Shown: positions 26,206 to 35,104 of the stretch, in pieces
Layout of the letters: every line of letters begins with the position of its first letter
Position numbering within the stretch: the stretch's first letter is position 1
Assembly: GCA_943326015.2 (NCBI GenBank)
Contig: CALPRQ020000002.1
Location: forward strand, 62,001-126,000
DNA: 64,000 bases
DNA from: Chitinophaga pinensis
Lineage (GTDB): Bacteria > Pseudomonadota > Gammaproteobacteria > Burkholderiales > Burkholderiaceae_C
Direction: 5' to 3'
Position numbers and translations under genes: made by a program
The notes under the pieces: generated by a model
The model's database searches: none
What the model was told of the DNA's origin: nothing
Seen by the model: the letters and a program-made list of their open reading frames with translations, nothing else

Positions 26206-27507
26206 ATGGACGCACTCAAATTCATCACCTGCGGCTCGGTCGACGACGGCAAGAGCACGCTGATCGGTCGCCTGCTGGTCGACAGCAAGGCCGTGCTGCA
26301 GGATCACCTGGCCGGCGTGCAACGCGGCGGCGAGACCGACCTGGCGCTGCTGACCGACGGCCTCTCCGCCGAGCGCGAGCAGGGCATCACGATCGACGTG
26401 GCCTACCGCTACTTCAGCACCGAGGACCGCAAGTTCATCATCGGCGACGCGCCGGGCCACGAGCAGTACACCCGCAACATGGTGACGGCTGCCTCCAGCG
26501 CCGACGCCGCCGTGGTGCTGGTCGACTCGATCAAGCTCGACTGGGCCGATGCCGGCCTCAAGCTGCTGCCGCAGACACGCCGCCACTCGCTGCTGTGCAA
26601 GCTGCTGCGCGTGCCGAGCATCGTGTTCGCGGTCAACAAGCTCGATGCGGTCGATGACGCCGCGCTCGCGTTCCAGAACATCAGCGGTGCGCTCAACGCC
26701 TTCGCGGCCGAAGCCGGCATTCCCGTGACCGCCATCGTGCCGGTGTCGGCGCTCAAGGGCTGGAACGTGGTCGACTTCACCAACCCCGGCTGGTGCGGCT
26801 ACGAAGGTCCGACCCTGCTGCAGATCCTCGAAAAACTGCCCAACACCCCGACCGATGTGCAGGCGCCGGTCGCGCTGCCGGTGCAGTGGGTCGAGAAGCA
26901 GCACGACAGCCATGTGACCAGCCAGGGCCGCCGCGTGTTCTGGGGCCGCGTCGCCGCCGGCAGCTTCGCGCCGGGCACCGAGGTGCAGGTGTTCCCGAGC
27001 GGCCAGAAGGCCGTGGTGGCCCAGGTGCTCGACCATGCCCGCCGCCCCGGCGCCGTGGCAGCCGGTCGCAGCGCCGGCGTCACGCTCGACCGCGAGGTGG
27101 ATGTCTCGCGCGGCGACTGGATCCTGGCGGCCCCGGTGGCGACGGTCGTGGCCGACGACGACTTCGACACCCCGGCTGCGGTCAGTCCCTACCCGGGCCA
27201 GAAGGAACTGTCGGCCACCGTGGCCTGGATGGACGACGAACCCCTGGTCGCCGGGCGCGTGTACTGGGCGCTGCACGGACACCGCTGGGTCAAGGCCAAG
27301 GTCAAGCGCGTGGTGCACAAGCTCGAGATCAACACCCTGGCCGAGGAAGCCGCGGATCGGCTCGACCCGAACGCGATCGGCCATGTCGAACTGCTGCTGC
27401 AGGAAGCGCTGCCGGCGCGGCCTTTTGCCGACTCGCGCGTGCTCGGCGCGCTGATCCTGGTCGACACCGCCAGCCACAAGACCTCGGGCGCGGTGCTGGT
27501 CAACTGA
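26206..27507 (+). CDS. cysN: Sulfate adenylyltransferase GTPase subunit
   Basis: This 433-residue elongation-factor-like GTPase drives APS synthesis. G1 is GSVDDGKSTL (residues 10-19), G3 is DAPGHEQY, G4 is NKLD, and the EREQGITIDVAYRYF switch is intact. It has no CysC kinase fusion, in keeping with the APS-type CysH. It ends the sulfate assimilation operon and is followed by two stem-loops. Confidence 0.95.
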   Translation: MDALKFITCGSVDDGKSTLIGRLLVDSKAVLQDHLAGVQRGGETDLALLTDGLSAEREQGITIDVAYRYFSTEDRKFIIGDAPGHEQYTRNMVTAASSADAAVVLVDSIKLDWADAGLKLLPQTRRHSLLCKLLRVPSIVFAVNKLDAVDDAALAFQNISGALNAFAAEAGIPVTAIVPVSALKGWNVVDFTNPGWCGYEGPTLLQILEKLPNTPTDVQAPVALPVQWVEKQHDSHVTSQGRRVFWGRVAAGSFAPGTEVQVFPSGQKAVVAQVLDHARRPGAVAAGRSAGVTLDREVDVSRGDWILAAPVATVVADDDFDTPAAVSPYPGQKELSATVAWMDDEPLVAGRVYWALHGHRWVKAKVKRVVHKLEINTLAEEAADRLDPNAIGHVELLLQEALPARPFADSRVLGALILVDTASHKTSGAVLVN

Positions 27508-27538
27508 CAGCCATCTTGTCCTTGATCAAGCAATGAGG

Positions 27539-27603
27539 CCCGCGAGGCTCTAAAATCGCGGGTCTGAGCAGCGCCGGCCTGCCCCATCTGGGGCTGCGCC
27601 GGC
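27539..27603 (+). other. Two stem-loops between cysN and fdxA
   Basis: The first stem is CCCGCGA (27539-27545)/TCGCGGG (27556-27562); the second is GCGCCGGC (27571-27578)/GCGCCGGC (27596-27603) with an inner CCCC/GGGG. Neither is followed by a proper T-run, so they may be a weak terminator or an mRNA leader of the ferredoxin gene. Confidence 0.4.
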
Positions 27604-27651
27604 TTTCTCCATAGATTCACCTCCCAGCGCTGCCGCGGCAGCCCACCCCAA

Positions 27652-27981
27652 ATGACTCACGTTGTTACCGAAGCCTGCATCGCCTGCAAATACACCGACT
27701 GTGTGGACGTCTGCCCCGTCGACTGCTTCCGCGAAGGCCCGAACTTCCTGACCATCGATCCGGACGAGTGCATCGACTGCGCGGTCTGCATCCCCGAGTG
27801 CCCGGTCGGCGCCATCTACGCCGAAGAGGACGTGCCCAAGGACCAGCAGCACATGACCAAGATCAACGCCGAGCTGGCCCTGCTGCCGAACTGGAAGAGC
27901 ATCACCAAGCGCAAGGCGCCGCTGCCCGACCACGAGCAGTTCAAGGACAAGACCGGCAAGCTGGACCTGCTCCAGCGCTGA
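27652..27981 (+). CDS. fdxA: 7Fe ferredoxin
   Basis: The 109-residue ferredoxin has [17 protein letters not shown] near residues 9-25 and [15 protein letters not shown] near 40-54, giving one 3Fe-4S and one 4Fe-4S cluster, then the FdxA-type C-terminal extension. It is a low-potential electron carrier. Its position between the sulfite reduction cluster and a ferredoxin reductase suggests a role as electron donor for CysI, though this is inference. Confidence 0.95.
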   Translation: MTHVVTEACIACKYTDCVDVCPVDCFREGPNFLTIDPDECIDCAVCIPECPVGAIYAEEDVPKDQQHMTKINAELALLPNWKSITKRKAPLPDHEQFKDKTGKLDLLQR

Positions 27982-28002
27982 TCCGGACACCCGATGCCGC
28001 TG

Positions 28003-29046
28003 ATGACCGACGCCTTGATCATTGGCGCGGGTCCGGTCGGGCTGTTCCAGGCCTTCCAGCTCGGGCTGCAGGAAATTGCCTGCCAGATCGTCGATGCCCT
28101 GCCCCATGCCGGCGGCCAGTGCGTCGAGCTCTACGGCGAGAAACCGATCTACGACCTGCCGGGCATCCCGGTCTGCAGTGGCCGTGAATTGGCCGAGCGG
28201 CTGCAGCAGCAGATCGCACCCTTCAAGGTTCCGCTGCACCTGGGACAGCAGGTCATGAGCCTGGCACCCGCGGCTGACGGTGGCTGGCAACTGCAGACCA
28301 GCAGCGGCCAGGTTTTTCTGGCGCGCGCGGTCATCATCGCCGCCGGCGTCGGCGCCTTCGTGCCGCGCCGGGTCGCCATCGACGGACTGTCCGCCTTCGA
28401 GGGCTCTCAGGTCCACTACTACCAGACCGATGCGAGTCGGCTGGAAGGTCAGCGTGTGGTCGTGCTGGGTGGCGAGGACGCTGCGCTCGAAACCGCGCTG
28501 CAACTGGCCGACAGCGGGCATTGCGCCAGCGTCACGCTGCTGCACCGCAACAGCAAGTTCAAGGCCGAAGCCGCGCTGGAACAGGCGCTGCAGCAGGCCG
28601 TTGCCCGCGGCGTGATCACACTCAAGGTCGGCCAGCCGGTCGGCATCGAGACGGCGGCAGATGGCAGCCGGCTAGGCGCGCTGCAGATCGCCACCGGCGA
28701 CGACAGCAGCGAAACGCTGGCCGTCGATGCGCTGCTGCCGCGCCTGGGCCTGAGTCCCAAGCTGGGTCCGATCGCCGACTGGGGGCTGGCCATGGAGCGC
28801 AAGCTGCTCACGGTCGATCCGGCGACCCAGGCTACCGCCCTGCCTGGCATCCACGCGGTCGGCGACATCTGCCACTACCCGGCCAAGCGCAAGCTGCTGC
28901 TGTGCGGCTTCCACGAAGCGACCATGGCGGCCTTCGCGCTGGCGGCCTATCTGCGCCCCGAGCAGCGCCAGCTGCTGCAGTACACCACCACCAGCCCGCG
29001 CCTGCACGAGCTGCTGGGCGTGGCAGGGTCATCGGCCCGGACGTAG
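28003..29046 (+). CDS. Ferredoxin-NADP+ reductase, thioredoxin-reductase-like type
   Basis: The 347-residue flavoprotein has the FAD site IIGAGPVGLFQAF at its start, YDLPGIP near residue 49, the NADP site VVVLGGEDAALET near 148-160, and the FAD-closing PGIHAVGDI. The CxxC of thioredoxin reductase is absent, which fits the TrxR-like ferredoxin-NADP reductase. It follows fdxA by 21 bases and likely reduces that ferredoxin. The ATG at 28003 is preferred to one 9 bases upstream. Confidence 0.88.
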   Translation: MTDALIIGAGPVGLFQAFQLGLQEIACQIVDALPHAGGQCVELYGEKPIYDLPGIPVCSGRELAERLQQQIAPFKVPLHLGQQVMSLAPAADGGWQLQTSSGQVFLARAVIIAAGVGAFVPRRVAIDGLSAFEGSQVHYYQTDASRLEGQRVVVLGGEDAALETALQLADSGHCASVTLLHRNSKFKAEAALEQALQQAVARGVITLKVGQPVGIETAADGSRLGALQIATGDDSSETLAVDALLPRLGLSPKLGPIADWGLAMERKLLTVDPATQATALPGIHAVGDICHYPAKRKLLLCGFHEATMAAFALAAYLRPEQRQLLQYTTTSPRLHELLGVAGSSART

Positions 29047-29078
29047 AATATTCAGCGTCCTGATTGCTCAGGACCTGA

Positions 29079-29162
29079 AGCTGGGGGTGTTGGCATCCAT
29101 CGGGGCGCCGGCTGAGAAAGTCCCTTTGAACCTGATTGAGGTAATCCTCGCGCAGGGAAGCT
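29079..29162 (+). promoter_or_regulatory. TPP (thi-box) riboswitch
   Basis: The conserved core is plainly visible: GGGGGTG (29083-29089), GGCTGAGA (29110-29117), CCCTTTGAACCTGAT (29122-29136), GGTAAT, and GCGCAGGGAAG ending near 29160. The short AGCT ends can pair as P1. The class binds thiamine pyrophosphate and represses thiamine biosynthesis or uptake genes. It lies 68 bases before the LuxE-like gene, so it is expected to govern the whole co-directional six-gene run to 35090. Confidence 0.95.
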
Positions 29163-29230
29163 GGTCCCGGATCTGCGGTCGCCCTCATGACGCCGCGCCG
29201 GGCCTGGCAGCCCCGCTCTCGAAAGCTGCC

Positions 29231-30307
29231 ATGGCAACGACCCACCTGATCCAGGACCTGCTGGACTTCATCGCCTTGCCCGACACGGACGACGCGGCCT
29301 TCAATGTCATGGCCCTGCGCCTGTTCGCGCACCAGGTGCGCCACAACCCGGCCTATGCGCGCTTCTGCCAGTCGCGCGGCCGCACCCCGGCCACGGTGCG
29401 CCGCTGGCAGGACATCCCGGCGGTGCCGGTCAACGGCTTCAAGCAGCTCACGCTGAGCTGCACCCCGATCCAGGCCTGCGAGCGCGTCTTCATGACCAGC
29501 GGCACCACCGGCGGCGACGAGCACAAGGGGCGCCATTACCACCCCGACCTGCGGGTCTATGACGCCTCGATGCGCCGCCACTTTGCCGACTGTGCCGGGC
29601 CGACCCCGATCCGCATGGCCATCCTGTTCCCGGACGAGGCGGCGCTGCCGAACTCCTCGCTGGCGCATTACCTCGAACTCTGCCGGCAGGAGTTCGGCCA
29701 GCCCGGCAGCCGCCATTGCTGGGATCTGGCGGGCATGGATGAGGCCGGCCTGCTGGCCTTCCTGCGCAACGCACGAGCCGAGCAGCAGCCGGTCGCGCTG
29801 CTGGGCGCCAGCTACAGCTTCGTGCACCTGATGGATGCACTGGCAGGCCTGAACGAGGACTTCCGGCTGCCGGCGGGCAGCTGGCTGCTCGACACCGGCG
29901 GCTTCAAGGGTCGCTCGCGCGAGATCCCGATGGAAAGCTTCTACGCCCAGCTGTCCCAGCTGTTTGGCGTGTCGCGCGAGCGTTGCCTCAACATGTACGG
30001 CATGACCGAGCTCAGCACCCAGTGCTACGACCGCGGCAACGCGGTGGTGCCCTCGGTCAAGCGCGGCCCGCACTGGATGCGCACCCGTGCGATCGACCCG
30101 CTCACCGGCCAGTCGGTGCCCGACGGCGAGCGCGGCATCCTGGTACACACCGACCTGGCCAACTGCAACTCGGTGCTCAGCATCCTGACCGAGGATGTCG
30201 GCATCGTCGGACCTGACGGCTTCCAGTTGCTGGGACGTGCCGAGGGCGCCGAGGCCAAGGGCTGCTCGCTGGCGGTCGAGTCCTTCGTCCAGGCCGCGCG
30301 CGCATGA
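29231..30307 (+). CDS. LuxE-like acid-activating (acyl-protein synthetase) enzyme
   Basis: The 358-residue protein belongs to the LuxE/acyl-protein synthetase family, which adenylates a carboxylic acid and moves it to a Cys for reduction. The adenylate motifs TSGTTGG (near residues 92-98) and NMYGMTE (near 256-262) are present. The C-terminal GCSLAVE supplies the likely acyl-accepting Cys345. It is first in a TPP-riboswitch operon and overlaps the LuxC-like gene by 4 bases. No lux luciferase genes are present, so the acid is probably not a bioluminescence fatty acid. Confidence 0.85.
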   Translation: MATTHLIQDLLDFIALPDTDDAAFNVMALRLFAHQVRHNPAYARFCQSRGRTPATVRRWQDIPAVPVNGFKQLTLSCTPIQACERVFMTSGTTGGDEHKGRHYHPDLRVYDASMRRHFADCAGPTPIRMAILFPDEAALPNSSLAHYLELCRQEFGQPGSRHCWDLAGMDEAGLLAFLRNARAEQQPVALLGASYSFVHLMDALAGLNEDFRLPAGSWLLDTGGFKGRSREIPMESFYAQLSQLFGVSRERCLNMYGMTELSTQCYDRGNAVVPSVKRGPHWMRTRAIDPLTGQSVPDGERGILVHTDLANCNSVLSILTEDVGIVGPDGFQLLGRAEGAEAKGCSLAVESFVQAARA

Positions 30308-31764
30308 CGCTCAAGGTCTTTCGGGTCGGCCATCTGCCGGGGCTCGATGCCGATCACCTGGTCTGGCGCGAGCTGCCGGCGCCGCAGCTGCCCGCTGGCC
30401 ATGCCTTCGAGGTGCCGCTGCTGACGCCGGATCAGCTGCAGGCGCTGTGCGATCAGGTGCGCGGCCCCGGCCGTCAGGGCCTGCGTGCGCTGCCGGTGCG
30501 CGACATCGTGGCGGCCATCGATAGGACCATCCAGCAGCTGCTCGACCCGCAATCACCGCAACAGCAGGTCTTGCTGCGCTGGCTGCCCTTGAGCACCGGC
30601 TTCTCGCCCGAGATGATCCGGGTCAACCTGCCCGCCACGCTGCGGACTTTCCGGACCCTGCAGCTGCAGCGTTTCCTGGTCGAGGACCTCGGCAACCCGG
30701 CGCTGCTCGACGGTTTCGAGCCGCGCGTGACCGGCGGCTGGACCCATGCCGAGGGCCCCGATCTGCTGGCCCATGTCTGGGCCGGCAACGTGCCGGGCCT
30801 GCCGCTGTGGAGCCTGGTCTGCGGCCTGCTGGCCAAGGCCGGCAATATCGGCAAGGTCTCGGCTGGCGAGCCGGTGTTTGCCACGGTGTTCGCGCAAACG
30901 CTGGCCAGGCTGGAACCGCGCCTGGGCGCCGCCGTCGCCGTGCTGTGGTGGGAGCGGCAGGACAGCCAGACCCCGCGCGCCGTCTGGCAGCAGGCCGACA
31001 CCGTGCTGGCCTATGGCGGTGACGCGGCGCTGCGCGACCTGCAGGCGCAGCTGCCGCCCGGCGTGCGCTTCCTGCCACACGGCCACAAGCTGAGCTTTGG
31101 CGTCGTCGGCCGCTCGGCGCTGAGTGCCGGTCGCGCGCCCACCGTCGCCCGGCTGGCCGCCGATGACGTGGTTCGCCATGAGCAGCAGGGCTGCTACTCG
31201 CCGCAGGTGTTCTACGTCGAGCGCGGCGGCCAGGTCACGCCGCTGGAATTCGCCCAGCGGCTGGCCGCCGGCCTGCAGCAGCTGGCACCGAAGTTCCCGC
31301 GCCCGCAGCCCGGACTGGCGGAATCGGCCCAGATCGCGCAGTGGCGCAGCCGCCTGGAATGGGCCGGACTGGACGACGCCAGCGTGCAGCTGCTGGGACA
31401 TCCGGAGCACAGCTGGAACGTGGTCTACCGCGATCAGGCCACCCCGATCGCACCGGGACCGCTGCACCGCTGCGTGCAGGTGGTCGCACTCGAATGCCTG
31501 GACCAGTTGCCGGCCTGTCTGGCGCCGCAGCGGCGTTACCTGCAAAGCGCGGGCCTGGCGGTGGCACCCGAGCAGCTGCAGGCACTGGCCAGCCAGCTGG
31601 CGGCGGTGGGTGTCACGCGCCTGAGCGCCATCGGCCAGATGGCCCAGCCGGCGCCGGGCTGGCACAACGACGGCCGCCCGAGCCTGCTCGACCTGGTGAC
31701 GCTGGTGGATCTGGAAGCCTCGGCCGAAGCGCTGGCCGAAGGCCTGACAAGCTATGAAATCTGA
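30304..31764 (+). CDS. LuxC-like acyl reductase (aldehyde-forming)
   Basis: The 486-residue protein fits the LuxC acyl-CoA reductase family, an aldehyde-dehydrogenase-like fold using NADPH. The likely nucleophile is Cys297 in QQGCYSPQVFYV. The segment AGNVPGLPLWSLVCGLLAKAGNI (near 160-182) fits the cofactor-binding region. It is coupled to the LuxE-like gene in front (ATGA) and overlaps the ABC ATPase gene behind. Together the two should reduce an acid to its aldehyde at the cost of ATP and NADPH. Confidence 0.88.
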   Translation: MTLKVFRVGHLPGLDADHLVWRELPAPQLPAGHAFEVPLLTPDQLQALCDQVRGPGRQGLRALPVRDIVAAIDRTIQQLLDPQSPQQQVLLRWLPLSTGFSPEMIRVNLPATLRTFRTLQLQRFLVEDLGNPALLDGFEPRVTGGWTHAEGPDLLAHVWAGNVPGLPLWSLVCGLLAKAGNIGKVSAGEPVFATVFAQTLARLEPRLGAAVAVLWWERQDSQTPRAVWQQADTVLAYGGDAALRDLQAQLPPGVRFLPHGHKLSFGVVGRSALSAGRAPTVARLAADDVVRHEQQGCYSPQVFYVERGGQVTPLEFAQRLAAGLQQLAPKFPRPQPGLAESAQIAQWRSRLEWAGLDDASVQLLGHPEHSWNVVYRDQATPIAPGPLHRCVQVVALECLDQLPACLAPQRRYLQSAGLAVAPEQLQALASQLAAVGVTRLSAIGQMAQPAPGWHNDGRPSLLDLVTLVDLEASAEALAEGLTSYEI

Positions 31765-32512
31765 AGCGACGCCCCTGTTGAGCATCGAGCAGGCCGGCTT
31801 CGCCTATGCGGACGGCCACCCGGTGCTGCATGGCATCGACCTGGCGCTGGAAGCCGGGCAATTCCAATGCCTGCTGGGCCGCAGCGGCTGCGGCAAGACC
31901 AGCCTGCTCAAGCTCGCCGCCGGCCTGCTGCTGCCGAGCCGCGGCCGGGTGCTGTGGCGCGGCGCGCCGGTGCGCAGCCCGCTGCCCGAAGTGGCCTTCG
32001 TGTTCCAGCGCCCGACCCTGCTCGACTGGCTGAGCGTGCTCGACAATGTGCTGCTGCCGGTCTCGCTGAAGCAGCGCGTGACCCAGGCTGACCGCGAACT
32101 GGCCCGGCACTGGCTGCAGCGGCTGGGCATAGCGGAACAAGCGCAGCGCCGCCCCTCGCAGCTGTCGGGCGGCCAGCAAAGCCGCGTCGCCGTGGCCCGG
32201 GCCTGGATGCAGCAGCCCGCGCTCTTGTGCATGGACGAGCCGTTTGCCGCGCTCGACGCGCTGACGCGCGAGGAATTGCAGCAGGACCTGCTGGCGGTCT
32301 GCGCCGAACAGGGCAACGCCGTGCTATTCGTGACCCATGACCTGAGCGAAGCGGCCTTCCTGGGCGATCAGGTCAGCCTGCTGGACCGGGGCCGGCTGCA
32401 GGCCCAGTTGCCCATCAGCGCCGAGCGCCCGCGCAGCGCCAGCTGGCGCGACGCGGACAGCTTCCATGCCCAATGCGCCAGCCTGCGCCGGCAACTGGAG
32501 CTCACGCGATGA
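31754..32512 (+). CDS. ABC importer ATPase (thiamine-precursor type)
   Basis: The 252-residue ATPase has Walker A GRSGCGKTS near residues 41-49, signature LSGGQQSR near 136-143, and Walker B ALLCMDEPFAALDA near 155-168, followed by the H-loop HDLSEA. It resembles SsuB/TauB/ThiZ-type ATPases of nitrate-sulfonate-precursor importers. It overlaps the LuxC-like gene and the permease, so one transcript is sure. The riboswitch points to a thiamine precursor as cargo. Confidence 0.93.
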   Translation: MKSEATPLLSIEQAGFAYADGHPVLHGIDLALEAGQFQCLLGRSGCGKTSLLKLAAGLLLPSRGRVLWRGAPVRSPLPEVAFVFQRPTLLDWLSVLDNVLLPVSLKQRVTQADRELARHWLQRLGIAEQAQRRPSQLSGGQQSRVAVARAWMQQPALLCMDEPFAALDALTREELQQDLLAVCAEQGNAVLFVTHDLSEAAFLGDQVSLLDRGRLQAQLPISAERPRSASWRDADSFHAQCASLRRQLELTR

Positions 32513-33249
32513 AGCGCCTGCTCGATGCCGGCATTTCGGTCGCGCTCGGCCTGGGCCTGCTGCTGGCCTGGGAGCTCTCGACCCGCTGGTGGCAGCTGTC
32601 GGCGCTGGTGCTGCCCGCGCCGTCGCAGATCGCGCGCGCTCTCTGGCAGGGTTTCCAGACCGGCTACTGGTGGCCGCACCTGGGACGGACGCTGCTGTCG
32701 GTGCTGCTGGGACTGGGCCTGGGCGCCGCGCTGGGCTTTGGCTCCGGCCTGCTGCTCGGACAAAGCCGGCGCCTGCGCCGCTGGCTCACCCCCTATCTGG
32801 TGCTGAGCCAGGTGACCCCGAAGCTCGCGCTGGCGCCGCTGTTCATCGTCTGGTTCGGCTTCGGCACCCTGCCCACGGTGGTGATGACGGCGCTGATCTG
32901 CTTCTTCCCGCTGCTGGAAAACACCCTGGGCGCGCTGGACCAGACCGACCCGCGCCAGCTCGAACTGTTCCGCGCGCTGGGAGCGAGCCGCTGGCAGACC
33001 CTGTGGCGGCTGCAGCTGCCCGCTGGCCGCCATACCCTGGCAGCCGGCCTGCGCGTGGCGCTGGTGCTGGCCTGGGTCGGCGCCGTGGTGAGCGAATTCA
33101 TCAGCGCCAGCCAGGGCCTGGGGGCCGTGATCATCGGCGCCCAGGGCTCGATGGACACCGCGCTGATGTTCGCCGCGCTGGCGCTGATCGCGGCGCTCGG
33201 GGTTTCCTCCTACGCCCTGCTCGGCGCGCTGGAACGACGCCGGCAATGA
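32509..33249 (+). CDS. ABC importer permease (thiamine-precursor type)
   Basis: The 246-residue integral membrane protein has about six helices and the EAA loop in LELFRALGASRWQTLWRLQLP. It belongs to the SsuC/TauC/ThiX group. Its ATG overlaps the ATPase stop (ATGA). It forms the channel with the ATPase (31754) and the binding protein (33295). Confidence 0.92.
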   Translation: MKRLLDAGISVALGLGLLLAWELSTRWWQLSALVLPAPSQIARALWQGFQTGYWWPHLGRTLLSVLLGLGLGAALGFGSGLLLGQSRRLRRWLTPYLVLSQVTPKLALAPLFIVWFGFGTLPTVVMTALICFFPLLENTLGALDQTDPRQLELFRALGASRWQTLWRLQLPAGRHTLAAGLRVALVLAWVGAVVSEFISASQGLGAVIIGAQGSMDTALMFAALALIAALGVSSYALLGALERRRQ

Positions 33250-33294
33250 AGACACCGGCTGGAATCAGCCGTTTTTGATCCAAGGAATACTCTG

Positions 33295-34320
33295 ATGCAC
33301 AAGCTTTCACGACGCGATCTGGCCCGCTATCTGGCCGTGGGCGGACTGGCCAGCGGCTTCGGCCCGCTGGGCGGACTGGCCAATCTGGCACAGGCCCAAG
33401 GTACCCCGCTGGACAAGGTGGTGCTGGCTGGCTGGAGCAAGCCGATCTCCGAGATCACCCAGCTGCTGGTAGAAGCCGACAAGGGCTTCTTCCGCGCCCA
33501 GGGCATCGAGTTCAGCTACCTGCCCGGCGCCGGTGGCGGCGACGCGCTGCGCAACCTGCTCAGCGGCCAGGCCGATGTCGCCTTCACCGACCCGGGCTCG
33601 CTGTTCGCCGCGCTCGACAAGGGCGAGAAGCTGCGCGCGATCTACGACGTCTATCCGCAGAACGTCTTCAACGTGGTCTCGCTCAAGTCGCGCAACATCA
33701 CCAAGCCGGCCGACCTCAAGGGCAAGCGCGTCGGCGTCTACAGCCTGTCCAGCGGCACGCGGCAGAACCTGCAGGTGCTGCTGCATTCGGCCGGCCTGAG
33801 CGAAGCCGACATCACGCTGGTGCCCACCGGCCTGCTCAACTTCGCGCCACTGATGCAGGGTCAGGTCGATGCCTCCGCCGCCACCGACACCGGCCTGCTG
33901 GTGGGACGCCAGCGCGGCCTGGGCGAGGTCAACGTGATGGAGGTGCGCCAGCAGCTCAACCTCAGCAGCGACCTGCTGGTGGTGCGCGAGGAAACCTACC
34001 AGCAGAAGAAGGCGCTGCTGCGCCGCTTCCTGATCGGTTTCCGCGACAGCGCGCAGTGGATGATGCGCGCCCCCGAGGAGGCCGCCCGCCTGGCCACCCG
34101 CGTGGCCATCGACGGCCAGAACGAAGCCATCAACCTGGAGGTGATCAAGCTGCGCAACGCGTCGAGCATCTCGGCGCTGACCCAGAAGCAGGGCCTGGGC
34201 AGCATCGACAGCGCGATGCTGCAGCGCGGCCTGCAGGTCTACCGCGACTTGGGCGTGCTGACGCGCGACATCCCCGTCAGCAGCATCGTCGGCACCGACC
34301 TGCTGCCAGCCAAGCCATGA
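33295..34320 (+). CDS. NMT1/THI5-like substrate-binding protein with Tat-type signal
   Basis: The 341-residue periplasmic protein starts with a twin-arginine signal (SRRDLARYLAVGG, with cleavage probably after AQA near residue 35), which would export it already folded. The mature part is an SsuA/THI5-like binding protein: ITQLLVEADKGFFRAQGIEF, YLPGAGGGDALRNLLSGQADVAF. Members bind formylaminopyrimidine, HMP, sulfonates or nitriles. The TPP riboswitch favours a thiamine pyrimidine precursor. Its stop overlaps the start of the SDR gene. Confidence 0.9.
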   Translation: MHKLSRRDLARYLAVGGLASGFGPLGGLANLAQAQGTPLDKVVLAGWSKPISEITQLLVEADKGFFRAQGIEFSYLPGAGGGDALRNLLSGQADVAFTDPGSLFAALDKGEKLRAIYDVYPQNVFNVVSLKSRNITKPADLKGKRVGVYSLSSGTRQNLQVLLHSAGLSEADITLVPTGLLNFAPLMQGQVDASAATDTGLLVGRQRGLGEVNVMEVRQQLNLSSDLLVVREETYQQKKALLRRFLIGFRDSAQWMMRAPEEAARLATRVAIDGQNEAINLEVIKLRNASSISALTQKQGLGSIDSAMLQRGLQVYRDLGVLTRDIPVSSIVGTDLLPAKP

Positions 34321-35090
34321 GCCGACCCTTCGATCAGCAAGTCGTGCTGGTGACCGGCGCCAGCCGGGGCATCGGTGCCGCGATCGCCGAGGCCTTTGCG
34401 CGCGAAGGCGCGATGGTGGTGGTCAACTACCGCGAGCGCGCCGAGGCCGCGCGCGAGGTGGTGGCGCGCTGCGAGTCGCACGGCGTGCCGGCCTGGGCCA
34501 TTGCCGCCGACGTGCGCAACCCGGCCGCCGTGCAAGCGATGGTCGATGAAGTGCTGGCGCTGACCGGCCGCATCGACGTGCTGGTCAACAACGCCTTCAG
34601 CCCCTACCGCTTCGCCCCGGAAACCCGCTCGCGCTTCTGGGAAACCCCCTGGGACGCCTACCAGACCCAGTTCAACGGCGCGGTGCAGTCCAGCTACCAC
34701 CTGTGCCAGGCCGTGCTGCCCGCCATGCGCCAGCGGCAGCAGGGCAGCATCATCAACCTCGTGACCGACCTGGTGCACCAGCCCAGCGTGTCCTACCACG
34801 ACTACGCCACCGCCAAGGCGGCGCTGATCGGCTTCAGCCGCCAACTGGCCGGCGAACTGGGCAGCCTGGGCATCCGGGTCAACAGCGTGGCACCCGGACT
34901 GGTCAGCCCGACCGACTCCAGCCGCGCGACCCGCGAAGCGGTCAAGGAGCAGATCATCGCCCGCACCCCGCTGGGACGGGTTGCCACGCCCGAGGACGTG
35001 ACCGGCCCGGTGCTGTTCCTGGCTTCCGCCTGGAGCCGCTTCATGACCGGCCAGACCCTGATCGTCGACGGCGGCCTGGTGATGCGATGA
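34317..35090 (+). CDS. Short-chain dehydrogenase of the thiamine-regulated operon
   Basis: This 257-residue SDR has the cofactor site TGASRGIGAAI near residues 14-24, NNA near 92, catalytic YATAK, and the C-terminal DGG. The usual active-site Ser 13 residues before the Tyr is a Thr (VTDLV). It overlaps the binding-protein stop (ATGA) and ends the operon. An SDR named oarX has been associated with thiXYZ transporters in comparative work as I recall; this may be its counterpart. With the LuxE/LuxC pair it could finish reduction of an aldehyde to an alcohol. Confidence 0.85.
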   Translation: MSRPFDQQVVLVTGASRGIGAAIAEAFAREGAMVVVNYRERAEAAREVVARCESHGVPAWAIAADVRNPAAVQAMVDEVLALTGRIDVLVNNAFSPYRFAPETRSRFWETPWDAYQTQFNGAVQSSYHLCQAVLPAMRQRQQGSIINLVTDLVHQPSVSYHDYATAKAALIGFSRQLAGELGSLGIRVNSVAPGLVSPTDSSRATREAVKEQIIARTPLGRVATPEDVTGPVLFLASAWSRFMTGQTLIVDGGLVMR

Positions 35091-35104
35091 AACGCCCGCG
35101 CGAC

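Noticed and set aside
29087-29230. An in-frame extension of the LuxE-like protein into the leader
   Set aside because: It would translate the TPP riboswitch; the protein family begins at the ATG at 29231.
29231-31764. A bioluminescence (lux) operon
   Set aside because: There is no luxA, luxB or luxD. The LuxE and LuxC homologues are under a TPP riboswitch with a thiamine-type importer.
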